In this document: piece after piece, positions 50,741-58,954 of the stretch | How positions within the stretch are numbered: position 1 is the stretch's first letter | Layout of the letters: every line of letters starts with the position of its first letter | Source: Pelomonas asaccharophilus_A | GTDB lineage: Bacteria; Pseudomonadota; Gammaproteobacteria; Burkholderiales; Burkholderiaceae_C | Reading direction: 5' to 3' | DNA length: 64,000 nt | Assembly (NCBI RefSeq): GCF_031458115.1 | Contig: NZ_JAVDXV010000008.1 | Coordinates: forward strand, 310,001-374,000 | Position numbers and translations under genes: made by a program | The notes under the pieces: generated by a model | What the model saw: only the letters and a program-made list of their open reading frames with translations | Databases searched by the model: none | What the model was told of the DNA's origin: nothing

Positions 50741-51799
50741 ATGACCGCTGCCCCGCGCCGCCTGGCCCTTGTCGTGATTGCGCGCGACGAGGCGCAGCAC
50801 ATTGGCCGCTTGCTGGACAGCGTGCGCCCCTGGGTGGACGACATGCTGGTGCTGGACACCGGCTCGCGCGACGACACGGTGCAGGTCGCACGCAGCTGCG
50901 GCGCACGCGTGGAGACTTTTACCTGGTGTGACGACTTTGCCGCCGCGCGCAACCACGCGCTGACGCTGGCCGGCGCCGACTGGCATCTGGTGCTGGATGC
51001 CGACGAGTGGCTCATGGATGGCGGCGAGGCGCTGCAGGCGCTGCGCCACACGGCGCCCGATTTCGTCGGCGCGCTGCAGTTGCGCGACCGTTTCGACGTC
51101 GCGGCCGGGCAGCAGGCCGAGGCCATAGGCTGGCTGAGCCGCGTGCTGCCCGGCCCGGTGCGCTACGCCGGCCGCGTGCACGAGCAGCCGCAGCACGCAC
51201 TGCCGGTCAAGCGGCTGCCGCTGGTGGTGGGCCATGACGGCTATGCGGCCGAGCGGCTCGCGGACAAGCGCGGCCGCAACCGGCGACTGCTGGAGCAGGC
51301 GCTGGCCGACGCACCCGACGACGCCTACCTCTGGTACCAGCTGGGCAAGGACCACGCCGTCTACGACGAGCACGACGGCGCCGAGGCCGCGTTTGCGCGC
51401 GCCTGCGGGCTGCCGGGCGCGGCGGCGTCGCCGTGGTGGCTGGACCTCGTGGCGCGGCGGCTGTTCGCGCTGAAATGCCTGGGGCGGCATGCCGACGCGA
51501 TGGATTTCGCGCAGGCGCAGATGGACGCCGGCGCCGGGTCGCCCGACTTCTTCTTCACCATCGGCGACCTGCTGCTGGACCTGGCCGCGTCGCGGCCCGA
51601 TCAGGCCGGCGAGGCGCTGCCCATGGCCGAGGCGGCCTGGCGTCGCTGCCTGGAGTTGGGCGAGCATCCCGAGCAGCCCGGTGCCGTGGCCGGGCGCGGC
51701 AGTTTCCTGGCCGCGCACAACCTGGCCGTCGTGCTGGACGGCACGGGCCGCGAGGCCGAGGCCGAGGCGCTGCGCGCCATGCACCCCTGGCCATGCTGA
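50741..51799 (+). CDS. Family 2 glycosyltransferase with C-terminal TPR-like part
   Basis: 352 residues from the ATG at 50741. The GT2 domain opens with RLALVVIARDEAQHIGRLLD, with VLDTGSRDDTVQVA and the DXD-like VLDADEWL. Residues 190-345 are helical, TPR-like repeats (LLEQALADAPDDAYLWYQLG, AEAAFARACGLPG, EAAWRRCLELGEHP). It is divergent from the minus-strand trio across a 130-base gap and overlaps the membrane methyltransferase downstream by seven bases. Confidence 0.85.
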   Translation: MTAAPRRLALVVIARDEAQHIGRLLDSVRPWVDDMLVLDTGSRDDTVQVARSCGARVETFTWCDDFAAARNHALTLAGADWHLVLDADEWLMDGGEALQALRHTAPDFVGALQLRDRFDVAAGQQAEAIGWLSRVLPGPVRYAGRVHEQPQHALPVKRLPLVVGHDGYAAERLADKRGRNRRLLEQALADAPDDAYLWYQLGKDHAVYDEHDGAEAAFARACGLPGAAASPWWLDLVARRLFALKCLGRHADAMDFAQAQMDAGAGSPDFFFTIGDLLLDLAASRPDQAGEALPMAEAAWRRCLELGEHPEQPGAVAGRGSFLAAHNLAVVLDGTGREAEAEALRAMHPWPC

Positions 51800-52554
51800 G
51801 CCGGTTGGCCCCCGCCTGGCCGCTGCCGGCGCTGCTGGCGTGGCTGGCCGCCTGGCTGCTCTATGCAGCGGCGCTGGCGGCCGGTGTCACGCCCGGACCG
51901 GCGTTGGCGCTGGGAGCCGCGCTGGGCGCGCTGATCGGCTGGCTGCAGACGCAGCGCTGGCGCCGGCTCATCGTCGCGCTGGGTTTTCCAGCCTCGGTGC
52001 TGGCCTTGGGCTGGCAAGGCGGCTCGTCCGGCCTGCTGTGGCTGGCGCCGCTGGCGCTGCTGTGGTGGCTGTACCCGCGGCGTAGCTGGACCGAGGCGCC
52101 GCTGTTCCCCACGCCGCGCGGCGCGCTCGATGAACTGCCGGCCCAGGCCCCGCTGCCGCCCGGCGCCCGGGTGCTGGATGCCGGCTGCGGCGTGGGCGAC
52201 GGCCTGCGTGAGCTGGTTCGCGTCTATCCGCGGGCCCGCGTCGAGGGCGTGGAGTGGAGCCGGCCGCTGGCGCTGCTGGCGCGCTGGCGGGTGCGGGGAG
52301 CCACCGTACGCCGCGGTGACCTGTGGGCTGATGACTGGGGCAATTTTGCGCTGGTCTATGTGTTCCAGCGGCCCGAATCCATGCCGCGGGTCTGGGACAA
52401 GGCCTGCGCCGAGATGGCGGCGGACGGCTGGCTGGTCAGCCTGGACTTCGCGGTGCCGGGTGTGGAGTCGACGTCGAACTGGCAGTTGCCGGGCGGGCGG
52501 TTCGTCTGGCTGTACCGTCCGGTGCGGAAAGGTGCGGCAAAGCCGGCCAAATGA
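51793..52554 (+). CDS. Membrane-anchored class I methyltransferase
   Basis: 253 residues. Four hydrophobic stretches in the first 95 residues (LLAWLAAWLLYAAALAAGV; LALGAALGALIGWL; LIVALGFPASVLALGW; LLWLAPLALLWWLYP) precede a SAM-binding domain with ARVLDAGCGVGDGLRELVRV (motif I) and RVEGVEWSRPLALLARWR. The catalytic half faces the cytoplasm if the usual topology holds. Probably acts on a lipid-linked or envelope substrate. Its start is inside the GT2 gene. motA follows after a sigma-28 promoter. Confidence 0.8.
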   Translation: MLSRLAPAWPLPALLAWLAAWLLYAAALAAGVTPGPALALGAALGALIGWLQTQRWRRLIVALGFPASVLALGWQGGSSGLLWLAPLALLWWLYPRRSWTEAPLFPTPRGALDELPAQAPLPPGARVLDAGCGVGDGLRELVRVYPRARVEGVEWSRPLALLARWRVRGATVRRGDLWADDWGNFALVYVFQRPESMPRVWDKACAEMAADGWLVSLDFAVPGVESTSNWQLPGGRFVWLYRPVRKGAAKPAK

Positions 52555-52590
52555 ATGCATCGCCGCGCCTGCCGGCGCGGCATACTTATC

Positions 52591-52617
52591 TCAAGCCCCC
52601 CGGAATCGGGCCGATAT
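52591..52617 (+). promoter_or_regulatory. Sigma-28 (FliA) promoter of motA
   Basis: TCAA, exactly 15 bases, GCCGATAT: the best match to TAAA-N15-GCCGATAA in the window. The -10 ends 28 bases before the motA ATG at 52646. Confidence 0.85.
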
Positions 52618-52645
52618 GGCCTGAACCCCCTCAACTCGACCACGC

Positions 52646-53503
52646 ATGTTCGTCCTCATTGGCTGGGCCATCTCGATGGTCTGCATCTTCGGCGTGTTCA
52701 TCGCCCACGGCGGGAACATCGGCGTCATCCTGACCGCGCTGCCCTTCGAGATGATCACCATCTTCGGGGCAGCCATCGGCGCCTTCCTGGCCAACAACCA
52801 GATGAAGGTCGTCAAGGCGACCGCGGCCGGCCTGGGCCGCTGCTTCAAGGGCAGCAAGTACAGCAAGGCCCGCTACATGGAGCTGCTGGCGCTGATGTAC
52901 GACATCCTGCAGAAGGCCCGCAAGGAAGGCCTGATGTCCATTGAAAAGGATGTCGAGGATCCGCACAGCTCGCCGCTGTTCCAGAAGTACCCGACGGTGG
53001 GCAACGACCACCACGTCACTGAATTCATCACCGACTACCTGCGCATGATGGTGTCGGGCAACCTGAATGCGCACGAGATCGAATCGCTGATGGACAGCGA
53101 GATCGAGACCCACCACCAGGAAGAACACGCCGCCGTGGCCGCGCTGCAGCGCCTGGCGGGCGGCCTGCCGGCCTTCGGCATCGTGGCCGCCGTGCTGGGC
53201 GTCGTGAACACCATGGGCTCGGTGGGCCAGCCGCCGGCGGTACTGGGCGGCATGATCGGCTCCGCGCTGGTGGGTACCTTCCTGGGCATTCTGCTGGCCT
53301 ACGGTTTCGCCGAGCCGCTCGCGGGTCTTCTCGAGCAGAAGGTCGAGGACGGCGGCAAGGAGTTCCAGTGCATCAAGACCACGCTGCTGGCCAGCATGCA
53401 GGGCTACGCGCCGCAGGTGGCCATCGAGTTCGGCCGCAAGGTGCTGTTCTCGGGCGACCGGCCGTCGTTCAGCGAGCTGGAGAGCCACGTCAAGAAGAAG
53501 TAG
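52646..53503 (+). CDS. motA: Flagellar stator protein MotA
   Basis: 285 residues, four membrane helices. Two at the start (GWAISMVCIFGVFIAHGG; FEMITIFGAAIGAFLA), a cytoplasmic loop with the rotor-contact residues (ILQKARKEGLMSIE) and two at about 180-230 (FGIVAAVLGVVNTMG; IGSALVGTFLGILLAYGF). With MotB it forms the proton-driven stator. The sigma-28 promoter and the 18-base gap to motB show a late flagellar operon. Confidence 0.97.
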   Translation: MFVLIGWAISMVCIFGVFIAHGGNIGVILTALPFEMITIFGAAIGAFLANNQMKVVKATAAGLGRCFKGSKYSKARYMELLALMYDILQKARKEGLMSIEKDVEDPHSSPLFQKYPTVGNDHHVTEFITDYLRMMVSGNLNAHEIESLMDSEIETHHQEEHAAVAALQRLAGGLPAFGIVAAVLGVVNTMGSVGQPPAVLGGMIGSALVGTFLGILLAYGFAEPLAGLLEQKVEDGGKEFQCIKTTLLASMQGYAPQVAIEFGRKVLFSGDRPSFSELESHVKKK

Positions 53504-53521
53504 TGACGACAAGGCACTGAC

Positions 53522-54496
53522 ATGGCAGGAGACGCCAAGAAACTTCAGCCCATCATCATCAAGAAGGTGAAGAAGGGCGGCCACGCGGCGCATGGCGGCG
53601 CGTGGAAGATTGCCTACGCCGACTTCGTCACGGCCATGATGGCCTTCTTCCTGCTGATGTGGCTGCTGGGCTCCACGACCGAGGGCGACAAGAAGGGCAT
53701 TGCCGAGTTCTTCCAGTCGCCGTTGCGCGTGGCCATGCTGGGCGGCTCGGGCTCGGGCGACTCGTCCAGCGTCATCCGCGGCGGCGGCAAGGACCTGACC
53801 CGCGAGACCGGCCAGGTCAAGGAAGGCGACAGCGCCGCCAAAAAGTCCAGCTATACGCTGCGCGCGCTGAAGGAAGAGCAGCGCAAGGCGGAGCGCTCGC
53901 GGCTGGAGCAGCTCAAGACCAAGGTCGAGGAAGTGCTGGCCGAGAACCCCAAGCTGGCGGCGCTGGGTGGCCAGATCCGCCTGGACATGACCCGCGAGGG
54001 CCTGCGCATCCAGATCGTCGACGAGGGCAACCGCCCGATGTTCGACAGCGGCAGCGCCGTCGTGAAGCCCTATATGCGCGAGCTGCTGCAGGAGCTGGGC
54101 GCCGTGCTGACCGAGGTGCCCAACCGGCTGACGGTGGAAGGGCACACCGATGCCCAGGCCTTCCCGGGCGGCGACAAGGGCTACAGCAACTGGGAGCTGT
54201 CGGCCGACCGCGCCAACGCGTCGCGCCGCGAGCTGGTGGCGGGCGGGCTGTCCGAGGCACGCATGCTGCGCGTGCAGGGCCTGGCGGCCAGCAAGCTGCT
54301 GGAGGTCAAGGACCCCAACAGCCCCCTGAACCGGCGCATCAGCATCATCGTCATGAACCGCGATGCGGAGGATGCGGTGCTGAAGAACCTGCCGGAGGAG
54401 CCTGAGCCGGAGCCTTCGGCGGCGGAGAGTGGTGTTACGCAAGTGCCCGCTATCGGCAAAATGCCTCAAACTCAAACGCCAGCGTCGGCGCGCTAG
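53522..54496 (+). CDS. motB: Flagellar stator protein MotB
   Basis: 324 residues. The single N-terminal helix holds the proton-carrying Asp34 (AYADFVTAMMAFFLLMWLL), which marks a proton-type stator. A plug/linker region follows, then the OmpA-like peptidoglycan-binding domain (RPMFDSGSAVVKPYMRELLQ, LTVEGHTDAQAF, NWELSADRANASRRELV). A Pro/Glu-rich tail ends the protein. Confidence 0.97.
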   Translation: MAGDAKKLQPIIIKKVKKGGHAAHGGAWKIAYADFVTAMMAFFLLMWLLGSTTEGDKKGIAEFFQSPLRVAMLGGSGSGDSSSVIRGGGKDLTRETGQVKEGDSAAKKSSYTLRALKEEQRKAERSRLEQLKTKVEEVLAENPKLAALGGQIRLDMTREGLRIQIVDEGNRPMFDSGSAVVKPYMRELLQELGAVLTEVPNRLTVEGHTDAQAFPGGDKGYSNWELSADRANASRRELVAGGLSEARMLRVQGLAASKLLEVKDPNSPLNRRISIIVMNRDAEDAVLKNLPEEPEPEPSAAESGVTQVPAIGKMPQTQTPASAR

Positions 54497-54549
54497 AACT
54501 AGACTGCGGGCTGACCCCTGAATCCCGCCAGCACAGAGAGAGGATCGCC

Positions 54550-54942
54550 ATGAGCGCTGACATGAAATTCCTGGTTGTCGACGACTTCTCCACCATGCGC
54601 CGCATCGTGCGCGGCCTGCTGAAAGAAATCGGCTACAACAACTGCGAAGAAGCCGAAGACGGCGTCGAAGCGCTGAACATGCTGAAGGGCGCCAAGTTCG
54701 ACTTCGTCGTCAGCGACATCAACATGCCCAACATGACGGGCTTCGAGTTGCTGAAGGCCATCAAAGAAGACCCGACGCTGAAGCACCTGCCGGTGCTGAT
54801 GGTCACGGCCGAGGCCCGCAAGGAAGACATCGTGCTGGCCGCCCAGTCCGGTGCCGCCGGCTACATCGTCAAGCCCTTCACGAAGGCGACTCTGGAAGAA
54901 AAAGTCCAGAAGATCATGCAGAAGCTCGCTGCTGCCGCCTGA
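54550..54942 (+). CDS. cheY: Chemotaxis response regulator CheY (motor type)
   Basis: 130-residue receiver. Acidic pair D11-D12, acceptor D56 (VSDINMPNM), T86, the switch Tyr105 (AAGYIVKPF) and K108 are all present. This is the form that binds FliM when phosphorylated. It is 22 bases upstream of cheZ and 53 after motB. This gene, rather than the cheA-linked paralogue, is the likely motor regulator. Confidence 0.97.
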   Translation: MSADMKFLVVDDFSTMRRIVRGLLKEIGYNNCEEAEDGVEALNMLKGAKFDFVVSDINMPNMTGFELLKAIKEDPTLKHLPVLMVTAEARKEDIVLAAQSGAAGYIVKPFTKATLEEKVQKIMQKLAAAA

Positions 54943-54964
54943 CAACAATAAAAAGGGGACTCCC

Positions 54965-55600
54965 ATGTCGATGGACCAGTTGGACCAATTGGGCAAGGCC
55001 CAGGAGCCGCTGCTCGTCTCGCCCGAGGTCTTCCAGCAGCTCGGCACCATCACCCGCACGCTGCACGACACCATGCAGCGGCTGGGCGTCATGCCCAAGC
55101 TGCAGGTGGCGACCGACGGCCTGCCGGACGCCCGCAGCCGCCTGAGCTACATCGCCACCAAGACGGCCGCCGCTGCCGAGAAAGTGCTGAACTCGGTCGA
55201 TCAGGCCAAGGCCGAGCACGCCGGTATCAGCAAGGCCACGCAGGAACTGGCGGCCGCCATCGTGGCTGACCCGGTGCGCGCCGTGGCCAGCGGCGCCGTG
55301 ATGAACTTCGTGCAGGACGTCGAGAAGCGCACGCAGAGCATCGACAGCCACCTGACCGACATCATGCTGGCGCAGGACTTCCATGACCTGACCGGCCAGG
55401 TGGTCGCCAAGGTCGTGAACCTGGCCAACGACCTGGAAGACAGCCTCGTGAAGCTGCTGGTCCAGGTGGTGCCGCCCGAGCAGCGCGAGAAGGTGGATCC
55501 CACCATCCTGCAAGGCCCGGTCGTCAATGCCGAAGGCCGCACCGACGTCGTCACCAACCAGGGCGAGGTCGACGATCTGCTGGCGAGCCTGGGTTTCTGA
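54965..55600 (+). CDS. cheZ: Protein phosphatase CheZ
   Basis: 211 residues. Long helical hairpin with the catalytic segment DIMLAQDFHDLTGQVVAKVV (Asp and Gln active-site residues) and the C-terminal CheY-binding peptide GEVDDLLASLGF. It removes phosphate from CheY. The ATG at 54965 follows AAAAGGGGAC. Last gene of motA-motB-cheY-cheZ, followed by a terminator. Confidence 0.97.
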   Translation: MSMDQLDQLGKAQEPLLVSPEVFQQLGTITRTLHDTMQRLGVMPKLQVATDGLPDARSRLSYIATKTAAAAEKVLNSVDQAKAEHAGISKATQELAAAIVADPVRAVASGAVMNFVQDVEKRTQSIDSHLTDIMLAQDFHDLTGQVVAKVVNLANDLEDSLVKLLVQVVPPEQREKVDPTILQGPVVNAEGRTDVVTNQGEVDDLLASLGF

Positions 55601-55619
55601 GCCCGTTCCGCCCCCCGAG

Positions 55620-55644
55620 AAGCCGGCCCTGTGCCGGCTTTTTC
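55620..55644 (+). terminator. Rho-independent terminator after cheZ
   Basis: AAGCCGGC/GCCGGCTT, eight perfect pairs with loop CCTGT, followed by TTTC; 19 bases after the stop codon. Confidence 0.9.
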
Positions 55645-55745
55645 ATGTGCAGCCCACTCGTCTGAGGGGTTAGTGATCACTTTAGGGAATCGGTCGGCGG
55701 TCAGCCCCTCCTAGCATCGCGCGCTTGCGATCTCCAGGGGATTCC

Positions 55746-56741
55746 ATGACTGCGCGTACGTCTCTGGTCCGGTGCCTGGCCTTGGCGGCCTGCTTGCTGC
55801 CGCTGGCCGTTCAGGCCTACAGCGCCTCCGTGTTGACGCGCGCCGGTGCGGGCGTCTCCGTGATCGGGGCGCCGGGCAGCACGGAGCATCAGCCGGCTGA
55901 GCGCTCGGCGTCCACGACGAAACCGGAACCGCTGAACCTCAGCAACGCCGCCTACGCGCTGACCACCAATGCGCAGTACACGGCGTCTGCCACGGGACAC
56001 TCGTTCGCCAGCGTCTCGCCGGGCCTCGTGAGCGTGTTCGCCTCGGGGCAGGGCACCGGGACAGCCAGTCCACCGACGTACTCGCAGAGCGACAGCACCG
56101 GCTACGGCTACGCCTCGGGGGGATTTGCCGACAGCATGACGCTGAACGTGGCCGGCGTGGCGGCGGGCGCGCTGGTGTGGGTCGATTTTTCCGTTCGCTT
56201 CGAAGGCACCGCCGGCGTCACGCGTACCGCCGTGGCTGGCGGCTGGGCCCAGGGCGGCAACGACTACCACTGGGGTCTGCAGATCACCAGCCCGGGCTGG
56301 GGTGCCGGCACGCTCTACAACTCGGGCACCAGGACCTACCAGGTGGATGTGAACGGCAACGTCACGTTCAATACGCTGCAATTCGGCGCCCAGCCCATGG
56401 GCGCCTGGCTGATGACCGGAACGCCGCTGGGCCTGAATGCCTGGGCCTGGGCGCAGGCCTTCGGCCGCGGCGGCTACAGCTATTGCCCGTCCGGCTGTAC
56501 GGACCAGATGGCCGGTGTGGCCTACAGCTTCATGGATGCCTCCCACACGCTGGCCTGGAACGGCGTGCAGGGCGTGAAACTGGCGGATGGCAGTGCGGTC
56601 GATCTCGCTGGCGTCAGCCTGTGGTCCGAGACAGGACTGAACCTGATGCAGCCGGTCACCAGCGTGCCGGAGCCGATGTCGGCCGTGCTGCTGGCGCTGG
56701 GTTTGTCCGTGCTGTACGTCGCGCGCCGCCGCCGGGCCTGA
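55746..56741 (+). CDS. PEP-CTERM exported protein of unknown function
   Basis: 331 residues from the ATG at 55746. Signal peptide (LVRCLALAACLLPLAVQAY), a Ser/Thr/Gly-rich beta body without a family I recognise, and a PEP-CTERM tail: VPEPMSAV, hydrophobic helix, RRRRA. Two cysteines are close together (CPSGC). Expected to be sorted by an exosortase encoded elsewhere. Its stop abuts the convergent binding-protein gene with no gap. Confidence 0.82.
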   Translation: MTARTSLVRCLALAACLLPLAVQAYSASVLTRAGAGVSVIGAPGSTEHQPAERSASTTKPEPLNLSNAAYALTTNAQYTASATGHSFASVSPGLVSVFASGQGTGTASPPTYSQSDSTGYGYASGGFADSMTLNVAGVAAGALVWVDFSVRFEGTAGVTRTAVAGGWAQGGNDYHWGLQITSPGWGAGTLYNSGTRTYQVDVNGNVTFNTLQFGAQPMGAWLMTGTPLGLNAWAWAQAFGRGGYSYCPSGCTDQMAGVAYSFMDASHTLAWNGVQGVKLADGSAVDLAGVSLWSETGLNLMQPVTSVPEPMSAVLLALGLSVLYVARRRRA

Positions 56742-57494
56742 TCAGTCGGCCTGAGCCTCGGGGACCAGATCCCGGATGGCCTGGTTGAGCTTGTCCAGCA
56801 TCTGGGCCGGCACCTGCGGCGAGCAGGCCAGATAGCGCAGTTCGCCGCGCGGCATGTCGGCGAACTCGATGCGAACCAGGGGCAGGGGCGCAAACTCGGC
56901 GTCGCGGCGCAGCCAGCCCAGGTCTTCCTCGTCGATCAGCATGTAGTCCACGCGGCGTGCGCCCACCATGCGGGCAAGTTGCAGCGGTGTCAGGTGCGCG
57001 CGCACGGGCGGCCGGGCGGTCGCCGCCAGGTATTGGTCCAGCTGCTGGCCGTAGGACACGCCGTCCAGCAGGCCCACCTGCAGCGAGCCGTCGGCGATCA
57101 GCTGGGCGACGCGCGGAATGGCGCGGATCTGCGCAACGGCGCTGGCATGGGCCAGCACCACGTGCGGCTTGTCGCGGTGGATGGGCAGCGTGAAGCGCGC
57201 GAAGGCCTCGCGCTCCGGGTTCTTGTACAGGCCGGGCGAGCAGATGGCGGCCTGGTTGGCCTGCAGATGCTGCAGCGTGCGCCGTATCGGCACCTCCACG
57301 AACTTCGCCTCGATGCCTGCGCGCCTGAGCAGCCGGGCCGTGCGTTCCATCAGGAATCCGGCGGGTTTGCCGGCCTCCGTGTAGCTATAGGGCGGCTTGT
57401 CGCGGTATTCGATCGTCAATGACTGCGCGAGTGCCAGGCCGTCGCTGCACAAGGCAGCCAGCAGTACGAGCAGGCGAGGCAGGCGGTGACGCAT
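56742..57494 (-). CDS. Periplasmic substrate-binding protein (SBP_bac_3 type)
   Basis: 250 residues. Signal peptide (LPRLLVLLAALCSDGLALAQ) and a bilobed amino-acid-type binding fold: LTIEYRDKPPYSYTEAGKPA, VEVPIRRTLQHLQANQAAIC, DYMLIDEEDLGWL, LNQAIRDLVPE. No permease or ATPase gene is near, so it is an orphan; such proteins can also serve as sensors for chemoreceptors. It is convergent with the PEP-CTERM gene and divergent from flhB across 182 bases. Confidence 0.82.
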   Translation of the reverse strand: MRHRLPRLLVLLAALCSDGLALAQSLTIEYRDKPPYSYTEAGKPAGFLMERTARLLRRAGIEAKFVEVPIRRTLQHLQANQAAICSPGLYKNPEREAFARFTLPIHRDKPHVVLAHASAVAQIRAIPRVAQLIADGSLQVGLLDGVSYGQQLDQYLAATARPPVRAHLTPLQLARMVGARRVDYMLIDEEDLGWLRRDAEFAPLPLVRIEFADMPRGELRYLACSPQVPAQMLDKLNQAIRDLVPEAQAD

Positions 57495-57676
57495 GCGAGA
57501 AGGTTACAACCGGTCACAGCCACCGCCCGGTGAGGTGGCGGGAATCCTGCACACCTAACGCCAGCAGTAGGGGGGGCGGCTAGAAATAGGCGGGCGAGCA
57601 CCCCGCTTTTCTCGCTCGAGTTTTCGGGGTGGCCTCGAACAATTCGGTCAGCGCCTCGAATGGGGCGAAGCACGCC

Positions 57677-58852
57677 ATGGCTGACCAAGACGCACAGGAC
57701 CGCAACCTACCCGCCTCGCCCAAGAAGATCGAAAGATCCCGGGCCGACGGCCAGTTGCCGCGTTCCCGCGACCTGCCTCACTTCGCGATGATGGTGGCCG
57801 GCGGCGCGGTGCTGGCCGCGGGCGGGCCGCAGATCGTCGAGAAGCTGCGCCAGATGCTCATCAGCGGCTTGCGCTTTGATGCCAACCTGCTGGCGCGGCC
57901 GGGCTTCATGGGCGAGCGCCTCGTCGAGATGACGCTGTCTTTCGCGATGGTGGCCGGCCCGGTGGGGCTGTTGCTGATGGTGGCGGGCATTGCCAGCAAC
58001 CTCGCCAGCGGCGGCTGGAACTGGACGATGAAGCCGCTGGCGCCCAAGTTCACGCACCTCAATCCGCTGGGCGGCCTCAAGCGGCTGTTCACCGGCCAGG
58101 GCCTGGGCACGGCGCTGAAGGCGGTGCTGCTGGCGCTGGTGTTGGGCATCGTGGGCGCCATGGTGCTGAAGGACCGGCTGGCGGCCTACGTGGGCATCAT
58201 GTCCGTGCCGCTGCCATCGGCACTGGCCTATGCGGGCCAGCAGCTGATGGGCGGCCTGGCGCTGCTGGCCGTCGCTCTGGCGGTGTTCGCCGCCATTGAC
58301 GTACCGCTGCAGCGCCAGCTGTGGCTGCGCCGCCTGCGCATGAGCCGCGAAGAGGCCAAGCAGGAGCTGAAGGAAGTCGAAGGCAACCTCGAGATCAAGG
58401 CCAAGGTGCGCGCCCGCATGCGCGAGATGGCCAAGCGCCGCATGCTGGCCGCCGTGCCCGGTGCCGACCTGGTGGTCATGAACCCCACCCACTACGCCGT
58501 CGCGCTGAAGTACGAAGAGGGCAAGATGGGCGCGCCCAAGGTCGTCGCCAAGGGGGCCGACCTGCTGGCCATGAAGATCCGCGATCTGGCCAAGGAGAGC
58601 AAGGTGCCGGTGCTGCAGCAGCCGGTGCTGGCCCGCGCGCTGTACGCGCACGCCAAGGTCGACCATGAGATCCCCGCAGCATTGTTTGGTGCCGTGGCCC
58701 AGGTGCTGGCCTACGTGTACCAGCTGCGCGCCGCGATGAGGTCGCGCAACCTGAACACGCCGGACATGCCCAAGCCGCATGTGCCGCCGGAACTCGATCC
58801 GCACAACAAGCCGGGCTGGGCGCCCGAGCCGGACGAGGATTTCGCGGAATAA
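57677..58852 (+). CDS. flhB: Flagellar export apparatus protein FlhB
   Basis: 391 residues from the ATG at 57677. Four membrane helices in the first 215 residues, then the cytoplasmic domain with the autocleavage motif NPTH at about residue 269 (VVMNPTHYAVALKY). It switches export from hook to filament proteins after FliK acts. The tail is Pro/Asp/Glu-rich. First gene of flhB-flhA-flhF-flhG-fliA. Confidence 0.96.
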   Translation: MADQDAQDRNLPASPKKIERSRADGQLPRSRDLPHFAMMVAGGAVLAAGGPQIVEKLRQMLISGLRFDANLLARPGFMGERLVEMTLSFAMVAGPVGLLLMVAGIASNLASGGWNWTMKPLAPKFTHLNPLGGLKRLFTGQGLGTALKAVLLALVLGIVGAMVLKDRLAAYVGIMSVPLPSALAYAGQQLMGGLALLAVALAVFAAIDVPLQRQLWLRRLRMSREEAKQELKEVEGNLEIKAKVRARMREMAKRRMLAAVPGADLVVMNPTHYAVALKYEEGKMGAPKVVAKGADLLAMKIRDLAKESKVPVLQQPVLARALYAHAKVDHEIPAALFGAVAQVLAYVYQLRAAMRSRNLNTPDMPKPHVPPELDPHNKPGWAPEPDEDFAE

Positions 58853-58954
58853 GCCGCAGCTTGCGGCCTCGGAACAAGCAGGCTTTCCCGCCGCTTCTCC
58901 ACCTCAAGTTTTTCGCTCCGACGCGAAGAATGCGGTTGAGATCCGATCCGCCTC

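Noticed and set aside
55681..55745. Terminator or regulatory hairpin before the second PEP-CTERM gene
   Set aside because: Only short imperfect arms; nothing beyond what chance gives in GC-rich DNA.
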